From NCBI RefSeq assembly GCF_901875575.1, contig NZ_CABFMF010000001.1, forward strand, positions 1 through 62,457: 62,457 nucleotides of DNA. Reading direction: 5' to 3'. Source of the stretch: an uncultured Streptococcus sp. GTDB lineage: Bacteria > Bacillota > Bacilli > Lactobacillales > Streptococcaceae. Below are positions 42,660-53,300 of the stretch, in pieces. The notes under the pieces are model-generated. The model was not told the origin of the DNA. It saw nothing but the letters and a program-made list of their open reading frames with translations, and did not search any database. How positions within the stretch are numbered: position 1 is the stretch's first letter; every line of letters begins with the position of its first letter. A program made the position numbers and the translations under genes.

Positions 42660-44608
42660 AAATTCAAGACTTATTGAGAAAAGATGTCATGTTGCTGGAT
42701 TTACAGGCAACTGAAAAAGCAGCTGTCATTGAAGAGATGATTAAAAGTTTGACAGACCACGGTTATGTGACTGATTTTGAAACCTTTAAAGAAGGCATTT
42801 TGGCGCGTGAAGCTTTGACTTCTACTGGTTTAGGAGACGGTATCGCCATGCCTCACAGCAAAAACGCTGCTGTCAAAGAAGCGACAGTTCTCTTTGCAAA
42901 GTCTAATAAGGGTGTTGACTATGAGAGCTTGGATGGACAAGCAACTGACCTCTTCTTTATGATTGCGGCTCCAGAAGGTGCTAATGACACTCACTTGGCA
43001 GCCTTGGCAGAATTGTCTCAATACTTGATGAAAGACGGTTTTGCTGACAAACTTCGTCAAGCAACATCAGCTGACCAAGTTATCGAACTTTTTGACCAAG
43101 CTTCAGAAAAAACTGAGGAATCTATTCAAGTACCTGCCAATGACTCTGGTGATTTTATCGTGGCTGTTACAGCTTGTACGACAGGTATTGCCCACACTTA
43201 CATGGCCCAAGAAACTCTTCAAAAAGTAGCAGCTGAAATGGGAGTTGGTATTAAGGTCGAAACCAACGGTGCTAGCGGTGTTGGAAATCAACTAACTGCA
43301 GAAGATATCCGCAAGGCTAAAGCTGTTATCATCGCAGCAGATAAGGCAGTTGAGATGGACCGTTTCGATGGCAAACCATTGATCAATCGTCCAGTTGCAG
43401 ACGGTATCCGTAAGACCGAAGAATTGATTAACTTGGCTCTTTCAGGAGATGCTGAAGTCTACCGTGCCGCTAATGGTGCAAAAGCTACAACAGCCTCTAA
43501 CGAAAAACAAAGCTTTGGTGGTGCCTTCTACAAACACTTGATGAGTGGTGTATCTCAAATGTTGCCATTTGTAATCGGTGGTGGGATTATGATTGCCCTT
43601 GCCTTCTTGATTGATGGTGCCTTGGGTGTTCCAAATGAAAACCTTGGTAATCTTGGTTCCTACCATGAACTAGCTTCTATGTTCATGAAAATAGGTGGAG
43701 CTGCCTTTGGTTTGATGCTTCCAGTCTTTGCAGGTTATGTTGCCTACTCTATTGCTGAAAAACCAGGTTTGGTTGCAGGTTTCGTGGCTGGTGCTATCGC
43801 AAAAGAAGGTTTTGCTTTTGGAAAAATCCCTTATGCAGCTGGTGGTGAAGCAACTGCAACTCTTGCAGGTGTCTCATCTGGTTTTCTAGGTGCCCTTGTT
43901 GGTGGATTTATCGCAGGTGCCTTGGTTCTTGCTATCAAGAAATATGTGAAAGTTCCTCGTTCACTTGAAGGTGCTAAATCAATTCTTCTCTTGCCACTTT
44001 TTGGAACAATCTTGACTGGATTTGTCATGTTAGCTGTTAACATCCCAATGGCGGCAATTAACACTGCTATGAATGATTTCCTAGGCGGTCTTGGAGGAGG
44101 CTCAGCTGTCCTTCTTGGTATCGTTCTTGGAGGAATGATGGCTGTGGATATGGGTGGTCCAGTTAACAAAGCTGCCTATGTCTTTGGTACTGGTACGCTT
44201 GCAGCAACTGTCTCTACTGGTGGTTCAGTAGCTATGGCAGCAGTAATGGCTGGAGGAATGGTTCCACCGCTTGCCATCTTTGTCGCAACTCTTCTTTTCA
44301 AAGATAAATTTACTAAAGAAGAACGCAACTCAGGTTTGACAAACATCGTTATGGGCTTATCGTTTATTACTGAAGGTGCTATTCCATTTGGGGCTGCTGA
44401 CCCAGCTCGTGCGATTCCAAGTTTCATCCTTGGTTCAGCAGTAGCAGGAGGTTTAGTTGGTCTCGCAGGTATCAAACTAATGGCCCCACACGGAGGAATA
44501 TTCGTCATTGCCCTTACTTCAAATGCTCTTTTATACCTTGTCTTTGTCTTGGTAGGAGCTCTTGTAAGTGGTGTGGTCTATGGTTACCTTCGTAAACCTC
44601 AAGCATAA
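42656..44608 (+). CDS. fruA: PTS fructose-specific enzyme IIABC
   Basis: Takes up fructose and phosphorylates it at C1. The 650 residues hold the IIA domain (1-145; phosphorylated His67 in IAMPHSKN), the IIB domain (about 165-265; Cys174 in VTACTTGIAHTYMAQ), and the membrane IIC domain (about 300-640; multiple helices with GGFIAGALVLAIKKY). The A-B-C order is usual for FruA of Gram-positives. Confidence 0.95.
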   Translation: MKIQDLLRKDVMLLDLQATEKAAVIEEMIKSLTDHGYVTDFETFKEGILAREALTSTGLGDGIAMPHSKNAAVKEATVLFAKSNKGVDYESLDGQATDLFFMIAAPEGANDTHLAALAELSQYLMKDGFADKLRQATSADQVIELFDQASEKTEESIQVPANDSGDFIVAVTACTTGIAHTYMAQETLQKVAAEMGVGIKVETNGASGVGNQLTAEDIRKAKAVIIAADKAVEMDRFDGKPLINRPVADGIRKTEELINLALSGDAEVYRAANGAKATTASNEKQSFGGAFYKHLMSGVSQMLPFVIGGGIMIALAFLIDGALGVPNENLGNLGSYHELASMFMKIGGAAFGLMLPVFAGYVAYSIAEKPGLVAGFVAGAIAKEGFAFGKIPYAAGGEATATLAGVSSGFLGALVGGFIAGALVLAIKKYVKVPRSLEGAKSILLLPLFGTILTGFVMLAVNIPMAAINTAMNDFLGGLGGGSAVLLGIVLGGMMAVDMGGPVNKAAYVFGTGTLAATVSTGGSVAMAAVMAGGMVPPLAIFVATLLFKDKFTKEERNSGLTNIVMGLSFITEGAIPFGAADPARAIPSFILGSAVAGGLVGLAGIKLMAPHGGIFVIALTSNALLYLVFVLVGALVSGVVYGYLRKPQA

Positions 44609-44625
44609 ACGAAAGAATGAATTCG

Positions 44626-44660
44626 AAAGATTGTATCTCTTAGATGCAATCTTTTTCTCT
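44626..44660 (+). terminator. Rho-independent terminator after fruA
   Basis: AAAGATTG (44626-44633) and CAATCTTT (44647-44654) pair, with ATCT/AGAT continuing the stem, then T-rich sequence. Confidence 0.8.
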
Positions 44661-44681
44661 TTTCGAAATAGGTGTGAAATA

Positions 44682-44690
44682 TGGTATAAT
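44682..44690 (+). promoter_or_regulatory. Extended -10 promoter giving a leaderless start (ftsK)
   Basis: TGG TATAAT (44682-44690) is a perfect extended -10 ending six nt before the ATG at 44697. Confidence 0.7.
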
Positions 44691-44696
44691 AGAAGA

Positions 44697-47000
44697 ATGG
44701 CAAACAAGAATACAACTAAAACAAGACGGAGACCGTCTAAAGCAGAACTGGAAAGAAAGCAGGCTATCCAAAGGATGTTGATTTCCTTAGGGATTGCCTT
44801 CTTGTTAATTCTTGCAGCATTAAAACTTGGTGCTGCAGGCATAACCCTTTACAATCTTATCCGACTTTTGGTTGGAAGTCTGGCTTATCTGGCAATTTTT
44901 GCTCTCTTTATCTATTTGTTTTTATTTAAATGGTTAAGAAAGCATGAAGGGATTCTGTCTGGATTTTTTACTATATTTGCAGGTTTACTTCTGATTTTTG
45001 AAGCCTACCTAGTTTGGCAGTATGGTATAGAGCAGTCTGTTTTCAAAGGAACTATGGCTCAGATTGTAACTGATATAACAGGCTTTCGAACGAGCAGTTT
45101 TGCTGGAGGAGGTTTGATTGGTGTTGGGCTTTATCTTCCAATAGCTTTTCTTTTCTCAAATATCGGGACATTTTTTGTTGGAGCTTTATTTATTTTAACT
45201 GGAGCTCTTTTAATGAGTCCTTGGTCTGTTTATGATATCGCTGAATTTATCAGTAGAGGATTTGCTAGATGGTTGGAAGGTCACGAAAGACGTAAACAAG
45301 AGCGTTTTGTTCTGCAAGAAGAAAAAACTCGCTTAAAGGCTGAAGAGGAAGCAAGACTAGAAAAAGAAGAGGCGGAACAATCCTTGCTCACTATGCCTCC
45401 TGTAGATATGGAAACGGGAGAAATCTTATCAGAAAATTCGATGGATGATGTCCCACCAATTCCTGAAGAAGAATGGATTGAACCTGAGATTATCCTTCCT
45501 CAACCCGAATTTGAAATTCCAGATGTGGAAGAAGAATTTGAGGATCAAGATCTACAGGTTGATTTTTCTGCAAAGGAAGCTATCGAATACAAACTTCCAA
45601 GTTTACAACTCTTTGCACCTGACAAACCCAAAGATCAGTCCAAGGAAAAGAAAATCGTTCGTGAAAATATTAAAATCCTCGAAGAAACCTTTGCAAGTTT
45701 TGGGATTAAGGTGACAGTTGAGCGGGCTGAAATTGGACCATCTGTTACTAAGTATGAAATTAAACCGGCTGTAGGTGTGCGAGTTAACCGTATTTCTAAC
45801 TTGGCTGATGATTTAGCTCTTGCATTGGCAGCAAAGGATGTCCGGATTGAAGCACCTATTCCAGGAAAATCCCTAGTTGGTATCGAGGTTCCTAACTCTG
45901 AGATTGCAACTGTCTCTTTCCGTGAGCTCTGGGAACAATCGCAAACGAAAGCAGAAAATCTCTTAGAGATCCCTCTTGGAAAAGCAGTTAACGGGACTGC
46001 TAGAGCTTTTGATCTATCGAAAATGCCTCATTTGCTCGTTGCAGGTTCGACTGGTTCTGGTAAGTCGGTCGCAGTTAACGGTATTATCGCAAGTATTCTT
46101 ATGAAGGCACGTCCTGATCAAGTCAAATTTATGATGGTTGATCCGAAAATGGTTGAATTGTCCGTCTACAATGATATTCCTCACCTCTTAATTCCTGTTG
46201 TTACCAACCCTCGTAAGGCCAGTAAGGCACTCCAAAAGGTGGTGGATGAGATGGAAAACAGATATGAGCTTTTTGCAAAGGTAGGTGTGCGTAATATCGC
46301 AGGCTTCAATGCTAGGGTTGAGGAATTCAACGCCCAGTCAGAATACAAACAAATTCCTTTGCCACTCATTGTCGTGATTGTGGATGAGTTGGCTGATCTT
46401 ATGATGGTAGCGAGTAAGGAAGTGGAAGATGCCATCATCCGTCTCGGACAAAAGGCGCGTGCAGCAGGGATTCACATGATTCTTGCCACCCAACGACCAT
46501 CAGTCGATGTTATTTCTGGTTTGATTAAGGCCAATGTCCCATCTCGTGTGGCGTTTGCTGTATCATCAGGTACAGACTCGCGCACCATCTTGGACGAAAA
46601 TGGAGCTGAGAAACTGCTTGGCCGAGGAGATATGCTCTTTAAACCAATCGATGAAAACCATCCAGTCCGACTGCAAGGTTCCTTTATCTCAGATGATGAT
46701 GTTGAACGCATCGTCAACTTTATCAAGGAACAGGCTGATGCAGACTATGATGATAGTTTTGACCCGGGAGAAGTTTCAGAAAATGATGGAGAATTTTCTG
46801 ATGGCGAATCTGGAGGAGATCCCCTCTTCGAGGAAGCAAAGGCTTTGGTTATCGAAACCCAGAAAGCTAGTGCATCTATGATTCAACGTCGTTTATCAGT
46901 TGGGTTTAACCGTGCAACTCGCCTCATGGAAGAACTTGAAATAGCAGGAGTCATCGGTCCAGCTGAAGGCACTAAACCACGTAAAGTATTACAAGAATAA
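44697..47000 (+). CDS. ftsK: DNA translocase FtsK/SpoIIIE
   Basis: Septum-located ATPase that pumps chromosome ends during division. The 767 residues have a basic N-terminus, four hydrophobic segments (about 20-190), an acidic linker, the motor domain with Walker A VAGSTGSGKSVAVNG and Walker B VIVDELADLMMV, and a C-terminal gamma winged helix (SMIQRRLSVGFNRATRLMEE). I start it at the ATG at 44697, just after a perfect -10 box. In-frame codons upstream would overlap the fruA terminator and promoter. Confidence 0.95.
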   Translation: MANKNTTKTRRRPSKAELERKQAIQRMLISLGIAFLLILAALKLGAAGITLYNLIRLLVGSLAYLAIFALFIYLFLFKWLRKHEGILSGFFTIFAGLLLIFEAYLVWQYGIEQSVFKGTMAQIVTDITGFRTSSFAGGGLIGVGLYLPIAFLFSNIGTFFVGALFILTGALLMSPWSVYDIAEFISRGFARWLEGHERRKQERFVLQEEKTRLKAEEEARLEKEEAEQSLLTMPPVDMETGEILSENSMDDVPPIPEEEWIEPEIILPQPEFEIPDVEEEFEDQDLQVDFSAKEAIEYKLPSLQLFAPDKPKDQSKEKKIVRENIKILEETFASFGIKVTVERAEIGPSVTKYEIKPAVGVRVNRISNLADDLALALAAKDVRIEAPIPGKSLVGIEVPNSEIATVSFRELWEQSQTKAENLLEIPLGKAVNGTARAFDLSKMPHLLVAGSTGSGKSVAVNGIIASILMKARPDQVKFMMVDPKMVELSVYNDIPHLLIPVVTNPRKASKALQKVVDEMENRYELFAKVGVRNIAGFNARVEEFNAQSEYKQIPLPLIVVIVDELADLMMVASKEVEDAIIRLGQKARAAGIHMILATQRPSVDVISGLIKANVPSRVAFAVSSGTDSRTILDENGAEKLLGRGDMLFKPIDENHPVRLQGSFISDDDVERIVNFIKEQADADYDDSFDPGEVSENDGEFSDGESGGDPLFEEAKALVIETQKASASMIQRRLSVGFNRATRLMEELEIAGVIGPAEGTKPRKVLQE

Positions 47001-47323
47001 AAGTAAAAAATTAGAACGAAATTTATTGAATTACCCATGACCATTTAGGTGCTTAATCCTAATGTCTCTGTGGTAATTCTTTTTTCTATAGTATTTTTAA
47101 TATAAAATCGATTTTGAAAGTAATTTTAGCTAAAGCTACTAAAGAGATTATCCTTTTACTAAATTTACCTATTAAACTATTGATTTTTCAAAGCATTTTT
47201 GTTATATTACATTTAAATAAAAAAATAATATGTTTATTCAGAAGTGGTTAAAATATAGGGAGGTTATTTTTTAAAGAAACATGGAAACGCTTACTGTATA
47301 AACTGAAAGGAACGATTCAACAG
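47001..47323 (+). promoter_or_regulatory. Intergenic region between ftsK and the GH101 gene
   Basis: Holds a long imperfect hairpin with outer stem GAATTACC (47029-47036)/GGTAATTC (47072-47079) and T-run, the likely ftsK terminator. AT-rich sequence follows, probably containing the promoter for the surface enzyme near 47225-47255. The cre site is at 47281-47295 and GAAAGGAACG is the ribosome binding region. I cannot fix the promoter. Confidence 0.6.
47281..47295 (+). promoter_or_regulatory. cre site (CcpA) before the protease-GH101 gene
   Basis: ATGGAAACGCTTACT is a perfect match to WTGNAAACGNWNNCW. It lies 29 nt before the start codon, a location where CcpA would block initiation or elongation. 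This predicts repression while glucose-like sugars are available and release when glycans are the carbon source. Confidence 0.75.
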
Positions 47324-50300
47324 ATGGATAAAAGATTGTTTGAAAAACGTTGCAAGTATAGCATTCGCAAATTTGCACTAGGTGCTGCTTCAGTTATGAT
47401 TGGTGCTAGTTTTTTTGCTACTGCTCCAGTAATGGCTGACACACCAACAGTTGGTTCAACAGATAATTTGCCAAGTGAGTTGGCTAATTTGGATAAAAAA
47501 GCGAGCGATAATGGACGAGAGTTTGATAAAGACGCTGCAGTAGCAAATCCAGGTTCTGCTGAAACAACGGATGGTCCAAAAACTGAGGAAGAGTTGCTTG
47601 CTCTTGAAAAGGAAAAGAAAGAAAACACAAATGCATCACCTAAAGATGGAGCTGGCAAATTAGATCATGCAACTGATAATGGCAAAGAAGTTAACAAGGA
47701 TCAATTGGCTAAAGATACAGATAGTCTGGTACCTGATGATGTAGCTAAAAGCAAAAATGGTGAATTGAACTATGGTGCTACTGTTAAAATTAAAACTCCA
47801 TCTGGAGAAGGTAGTGGTATTGTGGTTGGTAAGGACCTTGTTTTGACTGTATCCCATAATTTTATTAAGGATGTTCCAGATGGAAACAACCGTAAGGTTG
47901 TGGATAATGATGCAGGGGATGGGGATATTTTCAGCATATCCTATCAAGGTCTAGAAGATGTGAACTTCAGTAAGAAAGATGTTATTCATTGGGATCGTGA
48001 TGGATATCTAAAAGGCTATAAAAACGATTTAGCTCTAGTTAGATTACGTACAGTACTTGAAAATGCGCCAGTTGAAGTGACTGAAAAACCAATAGTTAAA
48101 AAAGTTGGAGATAAGGTTAATATGTTCGGCTACCCTGCCGGTAAGTTAGCACCAGTTATTAATGCTACTGTAGATTTTGCTGAACCTTATGGTGAAGGAG
48201 TTCAAGGTGTTGGTTATCAAGGTGGGAAACCAGGAGCAAGTGGTGGTGGTATCTTTGATACTAATGGAAAATTAATTGGAGTACATCAAAATGGTGTAGA
48301 AGGTGTACGTAGTGGTGGAATTCTTTTCTCTCCAGCCCAGTTAAAATGGATACAAGACCATATCAATGGAATTAATAGTTCAAAACCTGCGAATTTAGAA
48401 GAAACTGAAAAACCAGTTGAAGAAAAGCCAAAAGCAGATAAGCCGAAAGAAGAAAAACCAGCTACAGCTAAGCCAGAGACATCGAAGGAGATTACTCCTG
48501 AGTGGCAAACTGTTGCAACAAAGGATCAACAGGGAACAGTTAGCATTCGTGAAGAGAATGGTGTTCGCTATAATCGACTAGAATCTACTTCTCAAAATGA
48601 CAATGCTAAAAAACCAGCATTGTTTGAAAAGAAAGGTTTGGCAGTTGATGCTAATGGAAATGCAACGGTTGATTTTACATTTAAAGAAGAGTCTGAAACA
48701 GGCAAATCACGTTTTGGTGTCTTTATGAAATATAAGGATACTGAAAACAATGTTTTTGTAGGTTATGATCAAGGTGGTTGGTTCTGGGAATATAAAACAC
48801 CTGGAAATAGCACATGGTATCAAGGTGGACGTGTAGCTGCTCCAGTAAACGGATCAGTCAATCATTTGAATATTAGCTTGAAATCAGACGGTCAGCTTAA
48901 TGCTACAAATAATGATGTGAAGCTTTTTGACACTGTAACCTTACCAGCTGCTGTAAATGAAAATCTCAAGAATGAAAAGAAAATCTTAATTAAAGCTGGT
49001 ACTTACAATGGTAGTGAAAGAACTATTATAAACGTTAAAACAGATAACCAAGAAGGCGTTAAAAAGAATCAGGAACCTGTTGAAAAAGAAAAAGGTGAAG
49101 TGGTTGATGACAGTAACGTTAAGTACGATACTATTGAGTCAAAAGTACTAAAAGCAGTAATTGACCAAGCCTTTCCACGTGTCAAGGAATACACGCTGAA
49201 TGGTCATACTTTACCTGGGCAAGTTCAACAACTTAAGAAAATCTTGGTAAACAATCACGAAATTACACCTGAAGTCACCTATAAGAAGATCAATGATACT
49301 ACTGCAGAGTACTTGATGAAGCTTCGTGATGAGAAGAATTTCATCAATGCAGATATGACCGTACGTTTGCAAGTTGTGGACAATCAATTGCACTTTGATG
49401 TGACCAAGATTGTAAACCACAATCAAGTCACTCCAGGTCAGAAGATTGATGATGAAAGAAAACTTCTCTCCTCAATCAATTTCTTAGGGAACTCACTTGT
49501 GTCGGTTTCAAGCGACCAAGCTGGGGCTAAGTTTGATGGGGCAACCATGTCAAACAACACTCATATCAGTGGAGATGATCATATTGCTGTAACCAATCCA
49601 ATGAAAGATTTGGCTAAGGGTTACATGTATGGTTTTGTTTCTACAGATAAGCTTGCTGCAGGTGTCTGGAGCAATTCTCAAAACAGCTACGGTGGTGGTT
49701 CGAATGACTGGACTCGTTTGACAGCATTCAAACAAACCGTTGGAAATACAAACTATGTGGGAATTCAAAGCTCTGAATGGCAATGGGAAAAAGCGTATAA
49801 GGGCATTGTCTTCCCAGAATATACTAAGGAACTTCCAAGTGCTAAAGTTGTTATCACTGAAGATGCCAATGCGGATAAGAAAGTGGACTGGCAAGATGGT
49901 GCCATTGCTTATCGTAGCATTATGAACAACCCTCAAGGTTGGGAAAAAGTCAAGGATATCACAGCATATCGTATCGCGATGAACTTTGGCTCTCAAGCTC
50001 AGAACCCATTCCTTATGACTTTGGATGGTATCAAGAAGATTAATCTTCATACAGATGGGCTTGGACAAGGTGTCCTCTTAAAAGGATATGGTAGCGAAGG
50101 TCATGACTCTGGTCACTTGAACTATGCTGATATTGGTAAACGTATTGGTGGTGTAGAAGACTTCAAGGCCTTGATTGAAAAAGCGAAGAAATATGGAGCT
50201 CATCTTGGTATCCACGTTAATGCTTCAGAAACTTATCCTGAGTCTAAATACTTTAACGAAAATATTCTTCGCAAGAATGCTGATGGCAGCTTCAGTTATG

Positions 50301-53300
50301 GATGGAACTGGCTAGACCAAGGTATTAATATTGATGCCGCATATGACCTAGCACATGGCCGTTTGGCTCGTTGGGAAGAATTGAAAAACAAACTTGGTGA
50401 AGGCCTTGACTTTATCTATGTCGATGTATGGGGGAATGGTCAATCAGGTGACAACGGTGCTTGGGCTACCCACGTTCTTGCTAAAGAAATTAATAAACAG
50501 GGTTGGCGCTTTGCTATTGAGTGGGGTCATGGTGGTGAATATGATTCAACCTTCCAACACTGGGCAGCAGACTTGACTTATGGTGGCTACACTAATAAAG
50601 GTATCAACAGTGCTATTACTCGCTTTATCCGTAACCACCAAAAAGACTCTTGGGTTGGTGATTACAGAAGCTATGGTGGTGCCGCTGACTATCCTCTTCT
50701 AGGTGGATATAGTATGAAGGACTTTGAAGGTTGGCAAGGACGAAGCGACTACAATGGCTATGTAACTAACTTGTTTGCTCATGATGTCATGACCAAGTAC
50801 TTCCAACACTTCACTGTAAGCAAATGGGAAAATGGAATACCTGTTACAATGTCAGACAATGGTAGTACATATAAATGGACTCCAGAAATGAAAGTTGAGT
50901 TAGTAGATGCTGATAACAATAAGGTAGTTGTGACTCGTAAGTCAAATGATATCAATAGCCCGCAATACCGTGAACGTACAGTAACACTTAATGGACGTGT
51001 TATCCAAGATGGTTCAGCTTACTTGACTCCATGGAACTGGGATGCAAATGGGAAAAAACTTGCTAGTGACAAGGAAAAAATGTACTACTTCAATACGCAA
51101 GCTGGTGCAACAACTTGGACGCTTCCTAGCAACTGGGCGAATAGTAAGGTTTACCTTTATAAACTAACTGACCAAGGTAAGACTGAAGAACAGGAAGTAG
51201 CTGTGAAAGATGGTAAGATTACCCTTGATCTTACTGCAAATCAACCTTATGTACTCTATCGCTCTAAACAAACGAATCCTGAAATGTCATGGAGTGAAGG
51301 TATGCATATCTATGACCAAGGATTTAACAGTGGAAGCTTGAAACATTGGACCATTTTAGGTGATGCTTCTAAAGCAGAAATCGTGAAATCTCAAGGCGCA
51401 AATGAAATGCTTCGAATTCAAGGTAATCAGAGCACGGTCAGCCTCACTCAGAAATTAACTGGTTTGAAACCAAATACCAAGTATGCAGTTTATGTCGGGG
51501 TTGATAACCGTAGTAATGCTAAGGCAAGTATCACAGTAAATACAGGTGAAAAAGAAGTGACAAGTTATACTAACAAGTCATTAGCTCTTAACTATGTGAA
51601 AGCCTATGCTCATAATACACGTCGTGATAATGCTACTGTAGATGATACAAGTTACTTCCAAAACATGTATGCCTTCTTCACAACAGGTTCTGATGTATCA
51701 AATGTTACTTTAACCTTGAGCCGGGAAGCAGGAGCGGAAGCAACTTACTTTGATGAAATTCGTACTTTTGAAAATAATTCAAGCATGTACGGAGATAATC
51801 ACGATACTGGAAAAGGAACCTTTAAACAAGACTTTGAAAATGTTGCACAAGGTATTTTCCCATTTGTAATCGGTGGTATTGAAAATGTTGAAGACAACCG
51901 TACCCACTTATCTGAAAAACATGATCCATATACACAGCGTGGATGGAACGGTAAGAAAGTTGATGATGTTATTGAAGGAGATTGGTCACTTAAGACAAAT
52001 GGTCTTGTTAGCCGTCGTAACTTGGTTTACCAAACAATTCCGCAAAACTTCCGTTTTGAAGCTGGTAAGACTTATCGTGTAACTTTTGAATACGAAGCAG
52101 GCTCTGACAATACCTATGCATTTGTAGTTGGTAAAGGTGAATTCCAAACTGGACGCCGTGGTAATCAAGCGAGCAACTTAGAAATGCATGAATTACCAAA
52201 TACTTGGACAGATTCTAATAAAGCCAAAAAAGTAACCTTCCTTGTAACAGGTGCAGAAACAGGCGATACTTGGATTGGTATCTACTCAACTGGTAATCCA
52301 AGCAATACACGTGGTGACTCTGGTGGAAATGCAAACTTCCGCGGTTATAACGACTTCATCATGGATAAACTTCAAATTGAGGAAATTACATTAACAGGTA
52401 AGATGTTAACCGATAATGCCTTGAAGAACTACTTGCCAACTGTTGCTATGACCAGCTATACTAAGGAGTCTATGGATGCATTGAAAGAGGCTGTCTATAA
52501 CCTCAGCCAAGCAGATGATGACATTAGTGTAGAAGAAGCGCGTGCCGAGATTGCTAAGATTGAAACTCTTAAGAATGCTTTGGTACAGAAGAAAACATCC
52601 TTGGTAGCGGAAGACTTTGAAACACTGAATGCTCCAGCTCAAGCGGGAGAAGATTTAGCAAATGCCTTTGATGGGAACTTGTCAAGTCTATGGCATACAT
52701 CTTGGAATGGTGGAGATGTGGGCAAACCTGCAACTATGGTATTGAAAGAAGCGACAGAAATCACTGGATTCCGTTATGTGCCACGTGGATCAGGATCAAA
52801 TGGTAACTTGCGAGATGTGAAACTGGTTGTGACAGATGAGTCTGGTAAAGAACATACTTTCACTGCAACTGATTGGCCAGATAACAATAAACCAAAAGAT
52901 ATTGATTTTGGTAAGACAATCAAGGCTAAGAAAATTGTTTTGACAGGTACTAAGACTTATGGAGACGGTGGTGATAAATATCAAGCTGCTGCTGAACTCA
53001 TCTTTATTCGACCTCAAGTAGCTGAAACACCTCTTGATTTGTCAGCTTATGAAAAAGCTTTAGCAAAAGCACAAAAATTGACAAGTAAAGAAAATAAAGA
53101 AGAGGTAGCAAGTGTAGCTAATAGTATGAAATACGCAACTGACAATCATCTCTTGACAAACAGACTAGTTGAATTCCTTGCTGATTATCTCAACCAATTA
53201 AAAGAGCAAGCAGTTCAACTTGAAACTCCTTCAAGCAGTAAGGGGGATGAAGCTACACCAACTTTTGAGGTTCCTGAGTACAAAGGAATACTTGCTACAG

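Noticed and set aside
43831..44508. Minus-strand open frames inside fruA
   Set aside because: They are shadows of the hydrophobic IIC domain read in antisense and lack ribosome binding sites and known motifs.
49550..50068. 172-residue minus-strand open frame inside the GH101 gene
   Set aside because: It is antisense to a well-conserved catalytic region with no start context or neighbours on that strand.
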